From contig NZ_KQ058835.1 of the NCBI RefSeq assembly GCF_000982955.1, positions 1 through 42,459 on the forward strand: a DNA stretch of 42,459 bases, in the 5' to 3' direction. Made by a program: the position numbers and the translations under genes. The notes beneath the pieces are model-generated. The model had not been told where the DNA came from and did no database searches. It saw only the letters and a list, made by a program, of their open reading frames with translations. This stretch comes from Micromonospora sp. HK10. Lineage in GTDB: Bacteria; Actinomycetota; Actinomycetes; Mycobacteriales; Micromonosporaceae. Of this stretch, positions 14,504 through 25,040 are shown piece after piece (the stretch's first letter is position 1; every line of letters starts with the position of its first letter).

Positions 14504-15160
14504 TCAGCCTCCGGCGAGCCGGGTTTGTAGTCGGGCCCGGCAGGCCGGCCATTCCGAGGCGATGATGGAGTACATCGCGGAGTCCCGGAGCCGGCCCTCC
14601 TCATTCGGGGCCCAGGACCGCGACCAGCAGCGCAGTACGCCCTCGAACTGCGCTCCCACGCCCTCGATCGCCGCCCGGGAGCGCGTGTTGCGCGCGTCGG
14701 TCTTGAGATCGACCCGGGCCACCCGCCATTGCTCGAACGCGTGGGCGAACAGCAGGAACTTGGCCTCGGTGTTCAGCCCGCTGCCCTGGGCCGACGCGGC
14801 CAGCCAGGTGAAGCCGACCTCGACCGCGCACAACTCGTCGCGGTCCGGCCACCGCCGCGGGTCCCAGTAGGCGGTCGCCCCCACCGCGCGTCCGGACGCC
14901 TTGGCTATCTGCGCGTACGGCAGCAGACTCCCGGCCGCGGCCCGGGCCAGTTGGGCATCGATGTAGTCGTTCACCTCGCCCGCGGTGGGCACCCAGGTGA
15001 AGCGGTACGAGGTCCGGTCCTCCTCGGCGGCGAGGGCAAGGTCCGCGGCGTGTCTGTGCTCCAGCGGCTCCAGCCGGACACGTGCACCGTCGAGCAGCGG
15101 TGCGCTCAGGCTCGGTGGGAATGGCAGGGGAACGCTCCGTCCGCGACTTGCCGGGCACAC
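14504..15160 (-). CDS. GNAT-family N-acetyltransferase (RimJ/RimL-like)
   Basis: A protein of about 218 residues. It opens with [20 protein letters not shown], the usual beta1-alpha1 start of Acetyltransf_3 proteins, followed by [40 protein letters not shown] (acetyl-CoA loop region) and [20 protein letters not shown], the family's C-terminal hallmark. These enzymes transfer an acetyl group from acetyl-CoA to an amino group on a small molecule or protein N-terminus. The start is uncertain: GTG 15160 is the best in-frame candidate; the frame remains open to 15502 but that extension is low-complexity. It lies 17 bases upstream of the RCC1-like gene on the same strand. Confidence 0.85.
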   Translation of the reverse strand: MCPASRGRSVPLPFPPSLSAPLLDGARVRLEPLEHRHAADLALAAEEDRTSYRFTWVPTAGEVNDYIDAQLARAAAGSLLPYAQIAKASGRAVGATAYWDPRRWPDRDELCAVEVGFTWLAASAQGSGLNTEAKFLLFAHAFEQWRVARVDLKTDARNTRSRAAIEGVGAQFEGVLRCWSRSWAPNEEGRLRDSAMYSIIASEWPACRARLQTRLAGG

Positions 15161-15501
15161 CCTGTGCCGGGCCGGGTCCTCACCCGGAGCACCCCACCCG
15201 CGTAGGAGGGTTGCCGGCCAGCAAGCCGGGGCTTCGCGCTGGCACTCATGACCTGGCGTCACCGTAGCGAGGGTTGCCGGGCCGCCGCAATCCACCTTCC
15301 CACGTCCCGGAAACCGGTGGTGCTGGCGGAGTCGCCCAGCGAGCTCTGTCGTCGCCGACGGGTCGCCGCGCACCTGCCCGCCGCGCCGCGCCGGGCCCGG
15401 GTGCCGGCCGCCGACCGCTCGTCCGGCCGCAGTCCGGAGGTCTTGCGGAGCAGTTCGTATACAACATACGCTCCCCGAATCGCCCACTCGAGGAGCTCCC
15501 A
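15161..15501. other. Intergenic region upstream of the importer operon
   Basis: No convincing gene was found in this 341-base stretch. It separates the divergent acetyltransferase and the importer operon and should hold both promoters. The only clear element is the CGTAT-N5-ATACG inverted repeat at 15456-15470. Confidence 0.5.
15456..15470. promoter_or_regulatory. GTATAC-containing inverted repeat before the importer operon
   Basis: CGTAT-ACAAC-ATACG is an inverted repeat with five-base arms, starting with the core CGTATAC. The same CGTATAC core appears in the promoter region of the GntR/FCD regulator at 23573. It lies 32 bases before the SBP start codon, overlapping the expected promoter. 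Confidence 0.5.
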
Positions 15502-17172
15502 ATGACGAACCTCAGTGACCCGAGCCTGCGAAGGCTCTCTCCCTTACGGGCAGCTGTGGCGGCGCTCGCCGTCGCCTGCACCGTCGTAGCCTGCTCGCCG
15601 GTGTCGAACGACGAGGGCGGCGCCAAGTCCGGCGAGGACCAGGCGGCAGGACAGGACAACTTCGGCACGCCGGCCGACCCGGCCGCCGTGAAGAAGGGCG
15701 GCAAGCTGGTCATCGCCCTCTCCGCGGAGCCCGACGCGCTGGACCCGACGCTGTCGCGCAGCCTCTACTCGCGCTACGTCTTCCAGGCCATCTGCCAGAA
15801 GCTCTACGACGTCAACGAGCAGGCCCAGGTCGTACCGCAGCTGGCCACCGCCCTGCCGAGCACCAGCAGCGACGGCAGGACGGTCACCATCCCGCTGCGC
15901 CAGGGCGCGCGGTTCGCCGACGGGACGCCGTTCGACTCCGCCGCCGTCAAGGCCACCCTGCAACGGCACCTGACCAACGCCCGCTCCGCGCGCAAGAGCG
16001 AACTCGGTCCCGTCGAGACCGTCGACACGCCCGACGCCAACACCGTCGTGATCCACCTGAAGCAGCCGTTCGCGCCGCTGGTCGGGGCGTTGGCGGACCG
16101 GGCCGGCATGATCATGAGCCCGAAGGCGCTGCAGAGCCTCGGCGACAACTTCGCCAACGCGCCGGTCTGCGTCGGCCCGTTCAAGTTCGCCAAGCGGGTG
16201 CCGCAGAACTCCATCGACGTGGTGCGCGACCCGAACTTCTACGACGCCAGCAAGGTCAATTTCGACGCCATCTCCTGGCACATCCTCAGCGACGCGAGCA
16301 TCCGGGCGGCCAACCTGCGCTCCGGCGACGCGCAGGTCGCCGACAGCATCTCCACCCAGGACTACGCCGCGTTGCGCGGCGACTCCTCGCTCACCGTGCT
16401 CCAGTCCCAGTCGCTGGGCTACCAGGGGCTCACCTTCAACATCGGCAACGTCGACGGCGTCGGCACCCCGCCGAAGCCGATCAACCGGCCGATCGCGCAG
16501 AACGCCAAGGTCCGGCAGGCCTTCGAGTACGCCCTCGACCGCAAGGCACTGGTCCAGGCCGTCTTCAACGGACTCTTCGCCCCCGCCTGCTCGCCGATCT
16601 CGCCGGCCAGCCCGTTCTCCTCCGAGCAGGCGCAGACGTGCGTCCCGCACGATCCCGCCAAGGCCAAGCAACTGCTGTCCGAGGCCGGCGCCCAGACGCC
16701 GTACCCGGTGGCCATGCTCATCTCCAACACGCCCGACTCGCTGCGCCTCGCGCAGGCGTTGCAGGCCATGGTCAAGGACGGCGGATTCGACCTGAAGATC
16801 AACCCGGTGGAGTACTCCTCGCTCCTCGACGAGCAGGACCGCGGCAACTTCGAGCTGCTGCAACTGGGCTGGAGCGGACGGATCGACCCGGACGCCAACA
16901 TCACCAACTTCGTCGGCACCGGCGGCAGCCAGAATGTCTCCGGCTACAGCAACCCGCAGCTCGACACCGTGCTCACCCAGGCCCGGCAGTCCAACGACCT
17001 CGAGGAGCGCAAGAAGCTCTACGGGCAGGCGGTGGCGATCCTGCAGCAGGACGACGCGCTGATCTACCTCTACCGGCAGCGGAACCTGACCGCCGTCTCC
17101 CAGAAGATCCAGGGCCTGCAGGTCTTCCCCGACGGCGTGATCCGGGCGGCCTTCGCCGGGTTCACCAAGTAG
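15502..17172 (+). CDS. ABC transporter substrate-binding lipoprotein (family 5, oligopeptide type)
   Basis: A lipoprotein precursor of 556 residues with the lipobox VVAC (Cys about 31). The mature part has the family-5 landmarks [20 protein letters not shown], the segment [20 protein letters not shown], and the common [20 protein letters not shown] and [20 protein letters not shown] blocks. It binds peptides or similar solutes outside the membrane and hands them to the permeases. ATG 15502 follows AGGAG. The gene leads an operon of five transport genes and a gamma-glutamyltransferase-like gene, so a gamma-glutamyl compound or related peptide is a fair guess for the ligand. Nickel or sugar ligands cannot be excluded from sequence. 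Confidence 0.93.
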   Translation: MTNLSDPSLRRLSPLRAAVAALAVACTVVACSPVSNDEGGAKSGEDQAAGQDNFGTPADPAAVKKGGKLVIALSAEPDALDPTLSRSLYSRYVFQAICQKLYDVNEQAQVVPQLATALPSTSSDGRTVTIPLRQGARFADGTPFDSAAVKATLQRHLTNARSARKSELGPVETVDTPDANTVVIHLKQPFAPLVGALADRAGMIMSPKALQSLGDNFANAPVCVGPFKFAKRVPQNSIDVVRDPNFYDASKVNFDAISWHILSDASIRAANLRSGDAQVADSISTQDYAALRGDSSLTVLQSQSLGYQGLTFNIGNVDGVGTPPKPINRPIAQNAKVRQAFEYALDRKALVQAVFNGLFAPACSPISPASPFSSEQAQTCVPHDPAKAKQLLSEAGAQTPYPVAMLISNTPDSLRLAQALQAMVKDGGFDLKINPVEYSSLLDEQDRGNFELLQLGWSGRIDPDANITNFVGTGGSQNVSGYSNPQLDTVLTQARQSNDLEERKKLYGQAVAILQQDDALIYLYRQRNLTAVSQKIQGLQVFPDGVIRAAFAGFTK

Positions 17173-17180
17173 GTCCGGTC

Positions 17181-18137
17181 GTGGCTCGCTATCTGCTCAC
17201 CCGCGCCTGGCACTCGGCGTTGACGCTGCTGCTGTCGACGGTCGTGGTGTTCCTCGGGGTACGGGCGCTGCCCGGGGACCCGGCCCTCGCCCTCGCCGGC
17301 GAGGACCGGTCCCCGGAGGCGCTGGAGGCCATCCGCCACCACTACGGGCTCGACCAGCCGCTGCCGATCCAGTTCGGGCAGTACGTGGCGCGCGTCGTGC
17401 AGGGCGACTTCGGGGTGTCGATCCGGACCGGGATACCGGTCTCGTCGATGCTCGGCACCGCCCTGCCCGTCACCGTCGAGCTGTCCCTGCTGGCGATCGT
17501 CCTCGCCGCCGCGCTCGGCGTCGGGGCCGGGGTGCTCGCGGCGGTCCGCCGCGGGCGCCCCGCCGAGTGGCTGGCCAACGGGCTGGCCCTGATCGGCCTG
17601 TCGGTGCCGCACTTCTGGCTCGGACTGCTGGCGATCCTCTACCTCTCCGTGGCGGCGGGGCTCTTCCCGGCCTCCGGCTTCGTGCCCCTGCTCCAGGACC
17701 CGGTCGGCAACCTGCACCACATCGTCCTGCCGGCCGTCATCCTCGGCACCGGCCTCGCCGCCATCATCATGCGCCAGACCCGGTCGGCGATGCTGGAGGC
17801 GCTCTCCTCCGACCACGTCCGGACGGCGAAGGCGAAGGGCCTGCGGCCCCGGGCCGTCATCACCCGGCACGCCCTGCGCAACAGCCTCATCGTGGTGGTG
17901 ACCATCGTGGGCCTGCAACTCGGTGGCCTGATCTCCGGCGCCGTCGTCACCGAGCAGATCTTCGGGCTGCCCGGCTTCGGCAAGATGACCATCGACGCGG
18001 TGTTCCAGCGGGACTATCCGGTGATCCAGGCGGTCGTCCTGCTCACCGCCACCGCGTACATCGTGATCAATTTCCTGGTGGACCTGCTCTACTCGGTCAT
18101 CGATCCGCGCATCCGGGTGACGGGGGAGCCGGCATGA
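17181..18137 (+). CDS. ABC transporter permease (DppB/OppB type)
   Basis: A membrane protein of 318 residues with six predicted helices, beginning VARYLLTRAWHSALTLLLS and containing GLSVPHFWLGLLAI and the cytoplasmic EAA-type loop (LEALSSDHVRTAKAKGLRPR followed by HALRNSLI). It forms half of the translocation channel for the substrate delivered by the upstream binding protein. GTG 17181 lies eight bases after the binding-protein stop, and its TGA overlaps the ATG of the second permease. The C-terminal FLVDLLYSVIDPRIR is the usual end of this permease class. Confidence 0.93.
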   Translation: MARYLLTRAWHSALTLLLSTVVVFLGVRALPGDPALALAGEDRSPEALEAIRHHYGLDQPLPIQFGQYVARVVQGDFGVSIRTGIPVSSMLGTALPVTVELSLLAIVLAAALGVGAGVLAAVRRGRPAEWLANGLALIGLSVPHFWLGLLAILYLSVAAGLFPASGFVPLLQDPVGNLHHIVLPAVILGTGLAAIIMRQTRSAMLEALSSDHVRTAKAKGLRPRAVITRHALRNSLIVVVTIVGLQLGGLISGAVVTEQIFGLPGFGKMTIDAVFQRDYPVIQAVVLLTATAYIVINFLVDLLYSVIDPRIRVTGEPA

Positions 18138-19017
18138 CCGTCCTCACCGTACGGATGGCCGACGCCGCGCCCGCCGGCATCAGCCGGCGCGCCCGGGTCC
18201 TGCGGCGACTGCGCCGCAACCCGCTCGCGGTGGTGAGCTTCGTGGTGCTCGCGCTCGCGGCCGTCGTCGCCCTGCTGTCGCCGTGGATCGCGCCGCACGA
18301 GGTCCAGCAGACCGATTTCGCCCACACGTTCTCCCCACCCGGCACCCCCGGGCACCTGCTGGGCACCGACGACCTGGGCCGGGACGTCCTGTCCCGGATC
18401 ATGCTGGGGGCGCGGGCCTCGCTGCAGGTCGCGCTCCTGGCGGTGGCCACCTCCCTGATCATCGGGGTGCCGCTCGGCCTGGCCGCCGGCTACTTCCGGT
18501 CCTGGGACGCGGTCATCTCGCGCTTCACCGACCTGCTGCTCGCCTTCCCGTTCCTGATCATGGCGGTGGGGTTGGCGGCCATCCGGGGCGCCAGCCTCAC
18601 CAACGCGGCCGTCGCCGTCGGCATCGCCCAGATCCCCGGCGTGATCCGGGTGGTCCGCTCGGACACCCTGCGGCTCAAGTCGCTGGACTTCGTCGCCGCG
18701 GCCGTGGTGGACGGGGCCAGCGACCTCTGGGTGCTCGCCCGGCACATCCTGCCGAACGCGACGTCGGTGATCCTGGTGCAGGCCACCGTGGCGATCCCGG
18801 CCGCGATCCTGGGCGAGGCGGTGCTCTCCTTCCTCGGCCTCGGCATCCAGCCACCGGCCCCCAGCCTGGGCACCATGCTGGCCACCGCCCAGCAGTTCGC
18901 CGCCCGGGCGCCCTGGGCCGCGGTGCTGCCCGGCGTCGTCATCATGGGCCTGGCGCTGGCGTTCAACGTCTTCGGCGACGCCCTCCGGGACGCCCTCGAC
19001 CCGAAGGGAGACCGGCG

Positions 19018-19021
<4 letters not shown>
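18134..19021 (+). CDS. ABC transporter permease (DppC/OppC type)
   Basis: A membrane protein of 295 residues with a cytoplasmic N-terminal extension, RRLRRNPLAVVSFVVLALAA, then HLLGTDDLGRDVLSRIMLGA (the OppC hallmark) and the EAA-type loop LDFVAAAVVDGASDLWVLARH followed by ILPN. It pairs with the DppB-like permease. Its start ATG overlaps the preceding stop (ATGA) and its own stop overlaps the next start the same way, which implies coupled translation through the operon. The closing FNVFGDALRDALDPK is typical. Confidence 0.93.
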
Positions 19022-20066
<1,045 letters not shown>

Positions 20067-20070
<4 letters not shown>

Positions 20071-21068
20071 CGCCGCAACCGAACGCCCTCGAACTCGCCG
20101 ACCTGGTGATGCACTTCGGGCCGGTACGGGCCGTGGACGGGGTGTCCCTCACCATCCCCACCGGCCGGGTCACCGCGCTGGTGGGGGAGAGCGGCTCGGG
20201 CAAGTCGACCGTGGGCCGCTGCGTGGTACGGCTCGAGAAGCCCACCGCCGGCACGGTCCGCATCGCCGGCACCGACGTCACCGGGCTGACCCGGCGACAG
20301 CTGCGCCGGCACCGCGGCGACGTGTCGATCGTCTTCCAGGACCCGGCCGGCTCGCTGGACCCGCGGATGCTGGTCGGCGAGATCGTGGCCGAGCCGCTGC
20401 GGCTCTCCGGCGCGCGGCTGAGCCGCCGCGACCGGGCGACCCGGGTCACCGAGGAGCTGGGCCGGGTCGGGCTGCGGGCCGAGGTCGCCCGCCGGTATCC
20501 GCACGAACTCTCCGGCGGGCAACGCCAGCGGGTCAGCATCGCCCGCGCGCTGATCTCCGAGCCGAAGCTGCTCATCGCCGACGAGCCCACCAGCGCCCTC
20601 GACGTGTCGGTGCAGGCGTCGGTGCTCAACCTCCTCGCCGACCTGCAACGCGACATCGGGTTCGCCTGCCTCTTCATCACCCACGACCTGTCCGCGGTCG
20701 AGTACCTGGCCGACGACATCGCCGTCATGTACCTCGGCCAACTGGTGGAGCAGGGCCCCCGCGAGCGGATCTTCGCCCGCCCGGCCCACCCCTACACCCA
20801 GGCGCTGCTGGCGGCCGCGCCGGTGGCCGACCCGGTACGCCAACGGCAGCGGCAACCGGTGCTGCTCGGCGACGACCTGCCGTCCGCGCTGGACCCGCCG
20901 TCGGGCTGCCGCTTCCGTACCCGGTGTCCGCTGGCCTTCGACCGGTGCGCCACCGAGGTGCCCGCCGAGGTGGCGTTCGGCGGCGGGATGGCCGCCTGCC
21001 ACCTGGTCCAGCCCGACGGCACCCGGCCCGACGTCCGGGCCGCCGACCCGAGTGAGGTGTTGTCATGA
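20067..21068 (+). CDS. ABC transporter ATPase (OppF/DppF type)
   Basis: A cytoplasmic ATPase of 333 residues. Walker A is GESGSGKST, the signature is [15 protein letters not shown], Walker B is [12 protein letters not shown], and the C-terminal extension has the cysteine-bearing [14 protein letters not shown]. It should form the heterodimeric motor with the OppD-like ATPase. The gene overlaps both neighbours: ATGA with OppD upstream and ATGA with the gamma-glutamyltransferase-like gene at 21065, which ties the hydrolase into the same operon. Confidence 0.93.
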
Positions 21069-22852
21069 CGTTCACCACCAGGCCGACCCTGCGGGGAACC
21101 TTCGGGATGGTGTCCTCCACGCACTGGCTGGCCAGCCAGTCCGCGATGGGGATCCTCGAGCGCGGCGGGAACGCCTTCGACGCCGCGGTCGCCGCCGGGT
21201 TCGTCCTGCACGTGGTCGAACCCCACCTCAACGGGCCCGGCGGTGAGGTGCCGGCCATCGTGGCCACCGCGCAGGACCCGACCGCGAAGGTGCTCTGCGG
21301 GCAGGGGCCGGCGCCGGCCGGTGCCACCATCGGGCACTTCCGCTCCCTCGGGATGGACCTGATCCCCGGCTCCGGCCCGCTCGCCGCGGCCGTCCCCGGC
21401 GCCGTGGACGCCTGGCTGCTGCTGCTGCGCGACCACGGCACCTGTTCGCTGGAGGAGGTGCTGGAGCCGGCGATCGGCTACGCCGGCGCGGGCCACCCGC
21501 TGGTCGGCCGGGTCGGCGACACCGTGGCCGCCGTGCGGTCGCTCTTCGAGGAGCACTGGCCGACCTCCGCCCAGCTCTGGCTGCGCGGCGGCCGGCCGCC
21601 CGCGGCGGGGGAGCTGTTCACCAACCGGGCGTACGCGCAGACCCTGCGCCGCCTGGTCGACGCCGGCCGGGCGGCGGGCGCGGACCGGGAGGCGCAGATC
21701 GAGGCCGCCCGTCGCGCCTGGGGTGCGGGCTTCGTCGCCGAGGCGATCGACCGGTTCAGCCGGCAGCCCTTCCAGGACTCCAGCGGACGCCCGCACGCCG
21801 GCCTGGTCACCGGCGCGGACCTGGCCGCGTTCCGGGCCAGCTGGGAGGAGCCGGCCACCCTGGACTGGCGCGGCTGCACGGTGGCGAAGACCGGCTTCTG
21901 GGGCCAGGGCCCGGTGCTGTTGCAGACCCTGGCGATCCTCGACGCGCTCGACGACGCCGCGGTGTACGACCCGTCCACCGCGGCCGGGATCCACGCCCAG
22001 GCCGAAGCCCTCAAGCTCGCCTTCGCCGACCGGGAGGCCTGGTACGGCGACGGACCGGTGCCCGCGAAGGCGCTGCTCTCCGGCGAGTACGCCCGGGAGC
22101 GCGCCGGCCTGGTCGGGGAACGCGCGTCGGCGCAGCTGCGGCCGGGCCGCCCCGAGGGCGCCGAGCCGCGCCTGCCGGCGTACGTGCGGCGCGGCGCCGG
22201 CGACCGGGCCGACCCGGCGGACCCCACGACGGGCGAGCCGACGGTGCAGTCGGACGGGGTGACCCGGGGCGACACCTGTCACGTCGACGTGGTCGACCGC
22301 TGGGGCAACATGATCTCGGCGACCCCGAGCGGCGGCTGGCTGCAGAGCTCGCCCACCATTCCGGAGCTCGGCTTTCCCCTCGGCAGCCGGCTGCAGATGT
22401 GCTGGCTGGAGGAGGGGCTGGCCTCGTCGCTGGCGCCGGGACGCCGCCCGCGTACCACGCTGAGCCCGACCATGGTGCACCGCGACGGGAAGCCCGTCCT
22501 GGCGTTCGGCACGCCCGGTGGCGACCAGCAGGACCAGTGGCAACTGCTGTTCCTGCTGCGCCACCTGGTCGGCGGCCAGGACCTGCAGGAGGCGATCGAC
22601 GCGCCGATGTGGCACACGCTCAGCCTGCCGGGCTCGTTCTACCCGCGCGACAGCGAACCCGGCGTGCTCGTGGCGGAGGACCGGCTGGACGGGGCGGTGC
22701 AGGCGGCGCTGCGCGCACGGGGGCACGAGGTGCGCCGCTCCGGCGCGTGGAGCCTGGGCCGGCTCTGCGCGGTGACCCGCGATCCGGGCACCGGCGTGCT
22801 GGCCGCCGGCGCGAACCCCCGAGGCATGCAGGGCTACGCCTGCGGCCGCTGA
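21065..22852 (+). CDS. Gamma-glutamyltransferase-like Ntn hydrolase (cytoplasmic)
   Basis: A protein of 595 residues of the GGT family, an autocatalytic N-terminal nucleophile hydrolase. The first half has AMGILERGGNAFDAAVAAGF and EPHLNGPGGEVPAIV. The second half begins with GDTCHVDVVDRWGNMISATP, where Thr at about residue 404 is the expected cleavage and catalytic residue. Later come LGSRLQMCW, SPTMVHRDGKPVLAFGTPGG and QQDQWQLLF. The family cleaves or transfers gamma-glutamyl groups from glutathione or related compounds. Unlike the classical periplasmic or secreted enzyme it has no signal peptide. Its ATG overlaps the stop of the OppF-like gene, so it belongs to the importer operon and likely processes the imported substrate. 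Acylase activity on another amide is an alternative. Confidence 0.9.
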   Translation: MTFTTRPTLRGTFGMVSSTHWLASQSAMGILERGGNAFDAAVAAGFVLHVVEPHLNGPGGEVPAIVATAQDPTAKVLCGQGPAPAGATIGHFRSLGMDLIPGSGPLAAAVPGAVDAWLLLLRDHGTCSLEEVLEPAIGYAGAGHPLVGRVGDTVAAVRSLFEEHWPTSAQLWLRGGRPPAAGELFTNRAYAQTLRRLVDAGRAAGADREAQIEAARRAWGAGFVAEAIDRFSRQPFQDSSGRPHAGLVTGADLAAFRASWEEPATLDWRGCTVAKTGFWGQGPVLLQTLAILDALDDAAVYDPSTAAGIHAQAEALKLAFADREAWYGDGPVPAKALLSGEYARERAGLVGERASAQLRPGRPEGAEPRLPAYVRRGAGDRADPADPTTGEPTVQSDGVTRGDTCHVDVVDRWGNMISATPSGGWLQSSPTIPELGFPLGSRLQMCWLEEGLASSLAPGRRPRTTLSPTMVHRDGKPVLAFGTPGGDQQDQWQLLFLLRHLVGGQDLQEAIDAPMWHTLSLPGSFYPRDSEPGVLVAEDRLDGAVQAALRARGHEVRRSGAWSLGRLCAVTRDPGTGVLAAGANPRGMQGYACGR

Positions 22853-22855
22853 CCC

Positions 22856-23536
22856 TCAGCGGGCCCCGTATCCGGCCTCGGCGTTCTCGAACGCGGCGGC
22901 GGAGGCGGCGTCGAGGTGGGCCAGCGCGGCCCGCTCGGCCCGGTCTCCGTCGCCGGATTCGATGGCGTCGACCAGTTGGATGTGCTCGGCCCACGAGTGC
23001 GGTGCCCGTTCCGCGGCGCCCAGCCGGAAGACCCACTGCACATGGAGGTAGAGCGCCTTGGCGATCGACAACAGCCACGGGTTGCCGCTGATTTCGAGGA
23101 TCCGCAGGTGCAGGGCGCTGTTCAGCTCGGCGACGCGGGCCAGGTCCTGCCGCTGCGTCGCCTCGCGGCCCTGCTCCAGCAGGCCCCGCAGGGCGGCCAC
23201 GTCCGCCGCCGTCGCCCGCTCGGCCGCCAGCCGGGCGGCCAGCGACTCCAGGCGCTGGCGGACGGCGAACATGTCCGCGACGGTCGCGGTGCTCGGGGAG
23301 GCGACCACCGCGCCGCGGCGGGGCAGGATCACCACGAAACCCTCCGCCTCGGCGACGCGCAACGCCTCCCGGACCGGGTTGCGGGAGACGGCGAAGTCCT
23401 CGGCGAGCCGATCCTCGGTCAGTCGTTCGCCGGGCAGGTAGTGGCCGTCGATGATGGCGGTCCGCAGGGCGGCGAGGACCTGGTCGCGTAGCGGCAGGTG
23501 TTGCGCGCCGAGCTTGCCTCGCAGGTCATCAGCCAA
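22856..23536 (-). CDS. GntR-family regulator, FCD subfamily
   Basis: A protein of 226 residues. The N-terminal winged helix reads LRDQVLAALRTAIIDGHYLP, GERLTEDRLAEDFAVSRNPV and REALRVAEAEGFVVILPRRG. The all-helical FCD ligand domain has the expected metal-site histidines in LHLRILEISGN, WAEHIQLVDAI and LAHLDAAS. The start is a TTG at 23536, preceded by GGAGAGG at eight bases; no ATG or GTG fits the frame. FCD regulators sense organic or amino acids. The gene is convergent with the importer-GGT operon (three bases between stops) and divergent from the DUF1275 gene. A CGTATAC element lies in front of both this gene and the importer operon, so it probably regulates both. Confidence 0.9.
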   Translation of the reverse strand: MADDLRGKLGAQHLPLRDQVLAALRTAIIDGHYLPGERLTEDRLAEDFAVSRNPVREALRVAEAEGFVVILPRRGAVVASPSTATVADMFAVRQRLESLAARLAAERATAADVAALRGLLEQGREATQRQDLARVAELNSALHLRILEISGNPWLLSIAKALYLHVQWVFRLGAAERAPHSWAEHIQLVDAIESGDGDRAERAALAHLDAASAAAFENAEAGYGAR

Positions 23537-23572
23537 CCTGACCGCCTCTCCGTGAACCCCGTCCAAGCAGAG

Positions 23573-23580
23573 CGTATACG
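23573..23580. promoter_or_regulatory. CGTATACG palindrome between GntR and DUF1275 genes
   Basis: An eight-base perfect palindrome within the 72-base divergent intergenic region (23537-23608). It shares the CGTATAC core with the element at 15456-15470 upstream of the importer operon, so it is a candidate operator for the FCD regulator. Confidence 0.5.
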
Positions 23581-23608
23581 AAGAACAATTTGCGGAGGAC
23601 AGCCGACC

Positions 23609-24427
23609 GTGCCGAAAACACTGCCATCCGTCATGCGCCTGCGCGCCGCGGCGCCGGGAAGCCCGGACCTCGCCCGGCGGCGGCAGGCCCTCGTCGTCGT
23701 GCTCACCTTCCTGACCGGGAGCGCCGATGCCATCGGCTTCCTGGCCCTGGGCGGGGCCTTCTCCAGCGTCATGACGGGCAACATGGTCCTGCTCGGGCTC
23801 TCGGCGGGCCGCGGCGACGCCGACCTCGCCCTCACCTCCGGCTGCGCCATCCTCAGCTTCATCATCGGGGTCCTCGCCGGCGCCCGCCTGGCCGGCCCGG
23901 CGCAGCCGGACGACCCGGTCTGGCCCCGCCGGGTCACCCACACGCTGGTCCTGGAACTGCTGGTGTTCGTCGTCTTCCTCGTGGTCTGGGTGGTCACCCT
24001 GCCCAGCCGGTCGCCGCCGGTCGACCTGGGGCTGCTGATGCTGTCGGCGGCGGCGCTGGGCGTGCAGAGCAGCGCCATCCAGCGCTTCGGCGTGCCGGGC
24101 CTGTCCTCCACCTACCTGACCGGCACGCTCACCAGCCTGATCGCCGGGGTGGCCGCCCGCCGCCCCTGGCGACACCTGCGACCCAAGGCCCACGTCCTGC
24201 TCGCCCTGATCAGCGGCGCGGTGGTCGGCTCGTTGCTGGCCCGGCAACTGCCCGCCTGGTCGCCGGTGCTGCTGATCGCGCCGCTCGTGCTGGTCATCAC
24301 CGTGTCGGCGCGGATGGCCGAACAGCCTGCCCGGCGGCTCGCGGAAGCGCCGGGCGGCCCGGCCGGTCCGCCCGCGCCCCCGGACCGGTCAGGAATCGAG
24401 AAGCACCGGCCGTACCACCGCACCTAG
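23609..24427 (+). CDS. DUF1275 (YoaK-like) membrane protein
   Basis: A protein of 272 residues with about six membrane helices. It carries LTFLTGSADAIGFLALGGAF followed by SSVMTGNMVLLGL, the hallmark of DUF1275/YoaK proteins, and the second landmark ALGVQSSAIQRFGVPGLSST plus YLTGTLTSL. The function of the family is not known; transport has been proposed from its topology. GTG 23609 is preceded at ten bases by GGAGG. It is divergent from the GntR regulator with a shared promoter region of 72 bases, and is followed ten bases later by the VOC protein gene. The last 40 residues are a Pro/Arg-rich tail of low complexity. Confidence 0.9.
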   Translation: MPKTLPSVMRLRAAAPGSPDLARRRQALVVVLTFLTGSADAIGFLALGGAFSSVMTGNMVLLGLSAGRGDADLALTSGCAILSFIIGVLAGARLAGPAQPDDPVWPRRVTHTLVLELLVFVVFLVVWVVTLPSRSPPVDLGLLMLSAAALGVQSSAIQRFGVPGLSSTYLTGTLTSLIAGVAARRPWRHLRPKAHVLLALISGAVVGSLLARQLPAWSPVLLIAPLVLVITVSARMAEQPARRLAEAPGGPAGPPAPPDRSGIEKHRPYHRT

Positions 24428-24437
24428 CGTGATCGCC

Positions 24438-25040
24438 ATGACCGCCATCGAGTCCCTCACCCTCGAAGTCCCCGACCCCGCCGCCGCCACCGCCTTCTAC
24501 ACCGGCTTCGGCCTGACCGACCAGGTGCGGGTACGCGCCACCGAGGCGCCCACCTCCGGCTTCCGCGGGTTCGTGCTCTCGCTCGTGGTGTCCCAGCCCA
24601 GCACCGTCGACGCGCTCGTCGGCGCCGCCCTCGCCGGCGGGGCCACCGCGCTGAAGCCGGTCAAGAAGAGCTTCTGGGGGTACGGCGGCGTCGTGCAGGC
24701 CCCGGACGGGACGATCTGGAAGGTCGCGACGTCGGCGAAGAAGGACACCGGCCCCGCCACCCGGCGGATCGACGACCTCGTGCTGCTGCTCGGCGTGGCG
24801 GACGTGAAGGCGAGCAAGCAGTTCTACCTCGACCGCGGACTGGCCGTGGCGAAGAGCTTCGGCAGCAAGTACGTCGAGTTCGCCACCCCGGCGTCGTCGG
24901 TCAAGCTGGCGCTCTACGGGCGGCGCGCCGCCGCCAAGGACGCCGGCGTCTCCCCGGACGGCACCGGCTCGCACCGGCTCGTCATCGGCAGTGCCGCCGG
25001 ACCCTTCACCGACCCGGACGGGTTCACCTGGGCGGCCTGA
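24438..25040 (+). CDS. VOC-family (glyoxalase/bleomycin resistance fold) protein
   Basis: A protein of 200 residues with two vicinal-oxygen-chelate half-domains: the first from ESLTLEVPDPAAATAFYTGF, and the second from DDLVLLLGVADVKASKQFY to SKYVEFATPASSVKLALYGR. It ends with GSHRLVIGSAAGPFTDPDGF, a common ending. Clear metal-binding residues cannot be assigned with confidence, so its reaction is unknown. ATG 24438 is preferred over GTG 24429; neither has a strong Shine-Dalgarno. Its stop TGA (25038-25040) overlaps the apparent CTG start of the oxidoreductase gene that follows, so the two are probably translated together. Confidence 0.88.
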   Translation: MTAIESLTLEVPDPAAATAFYTGFGLTDQVRVRATEAPTSGFRGFVLSLVVSQPSTVDALVGAALAGGATALKPVKKSFWGYGGVVQAPDGTIWKVATSAKKDTGPATRRIDDLVLLLGVADVKASKQFYLDRGLAVAKSFGSKYVEFATPASSVKLALYGRRAAAKDAGVSPDGTGSHRLVIGSAAGPFTDPDGFTWAA

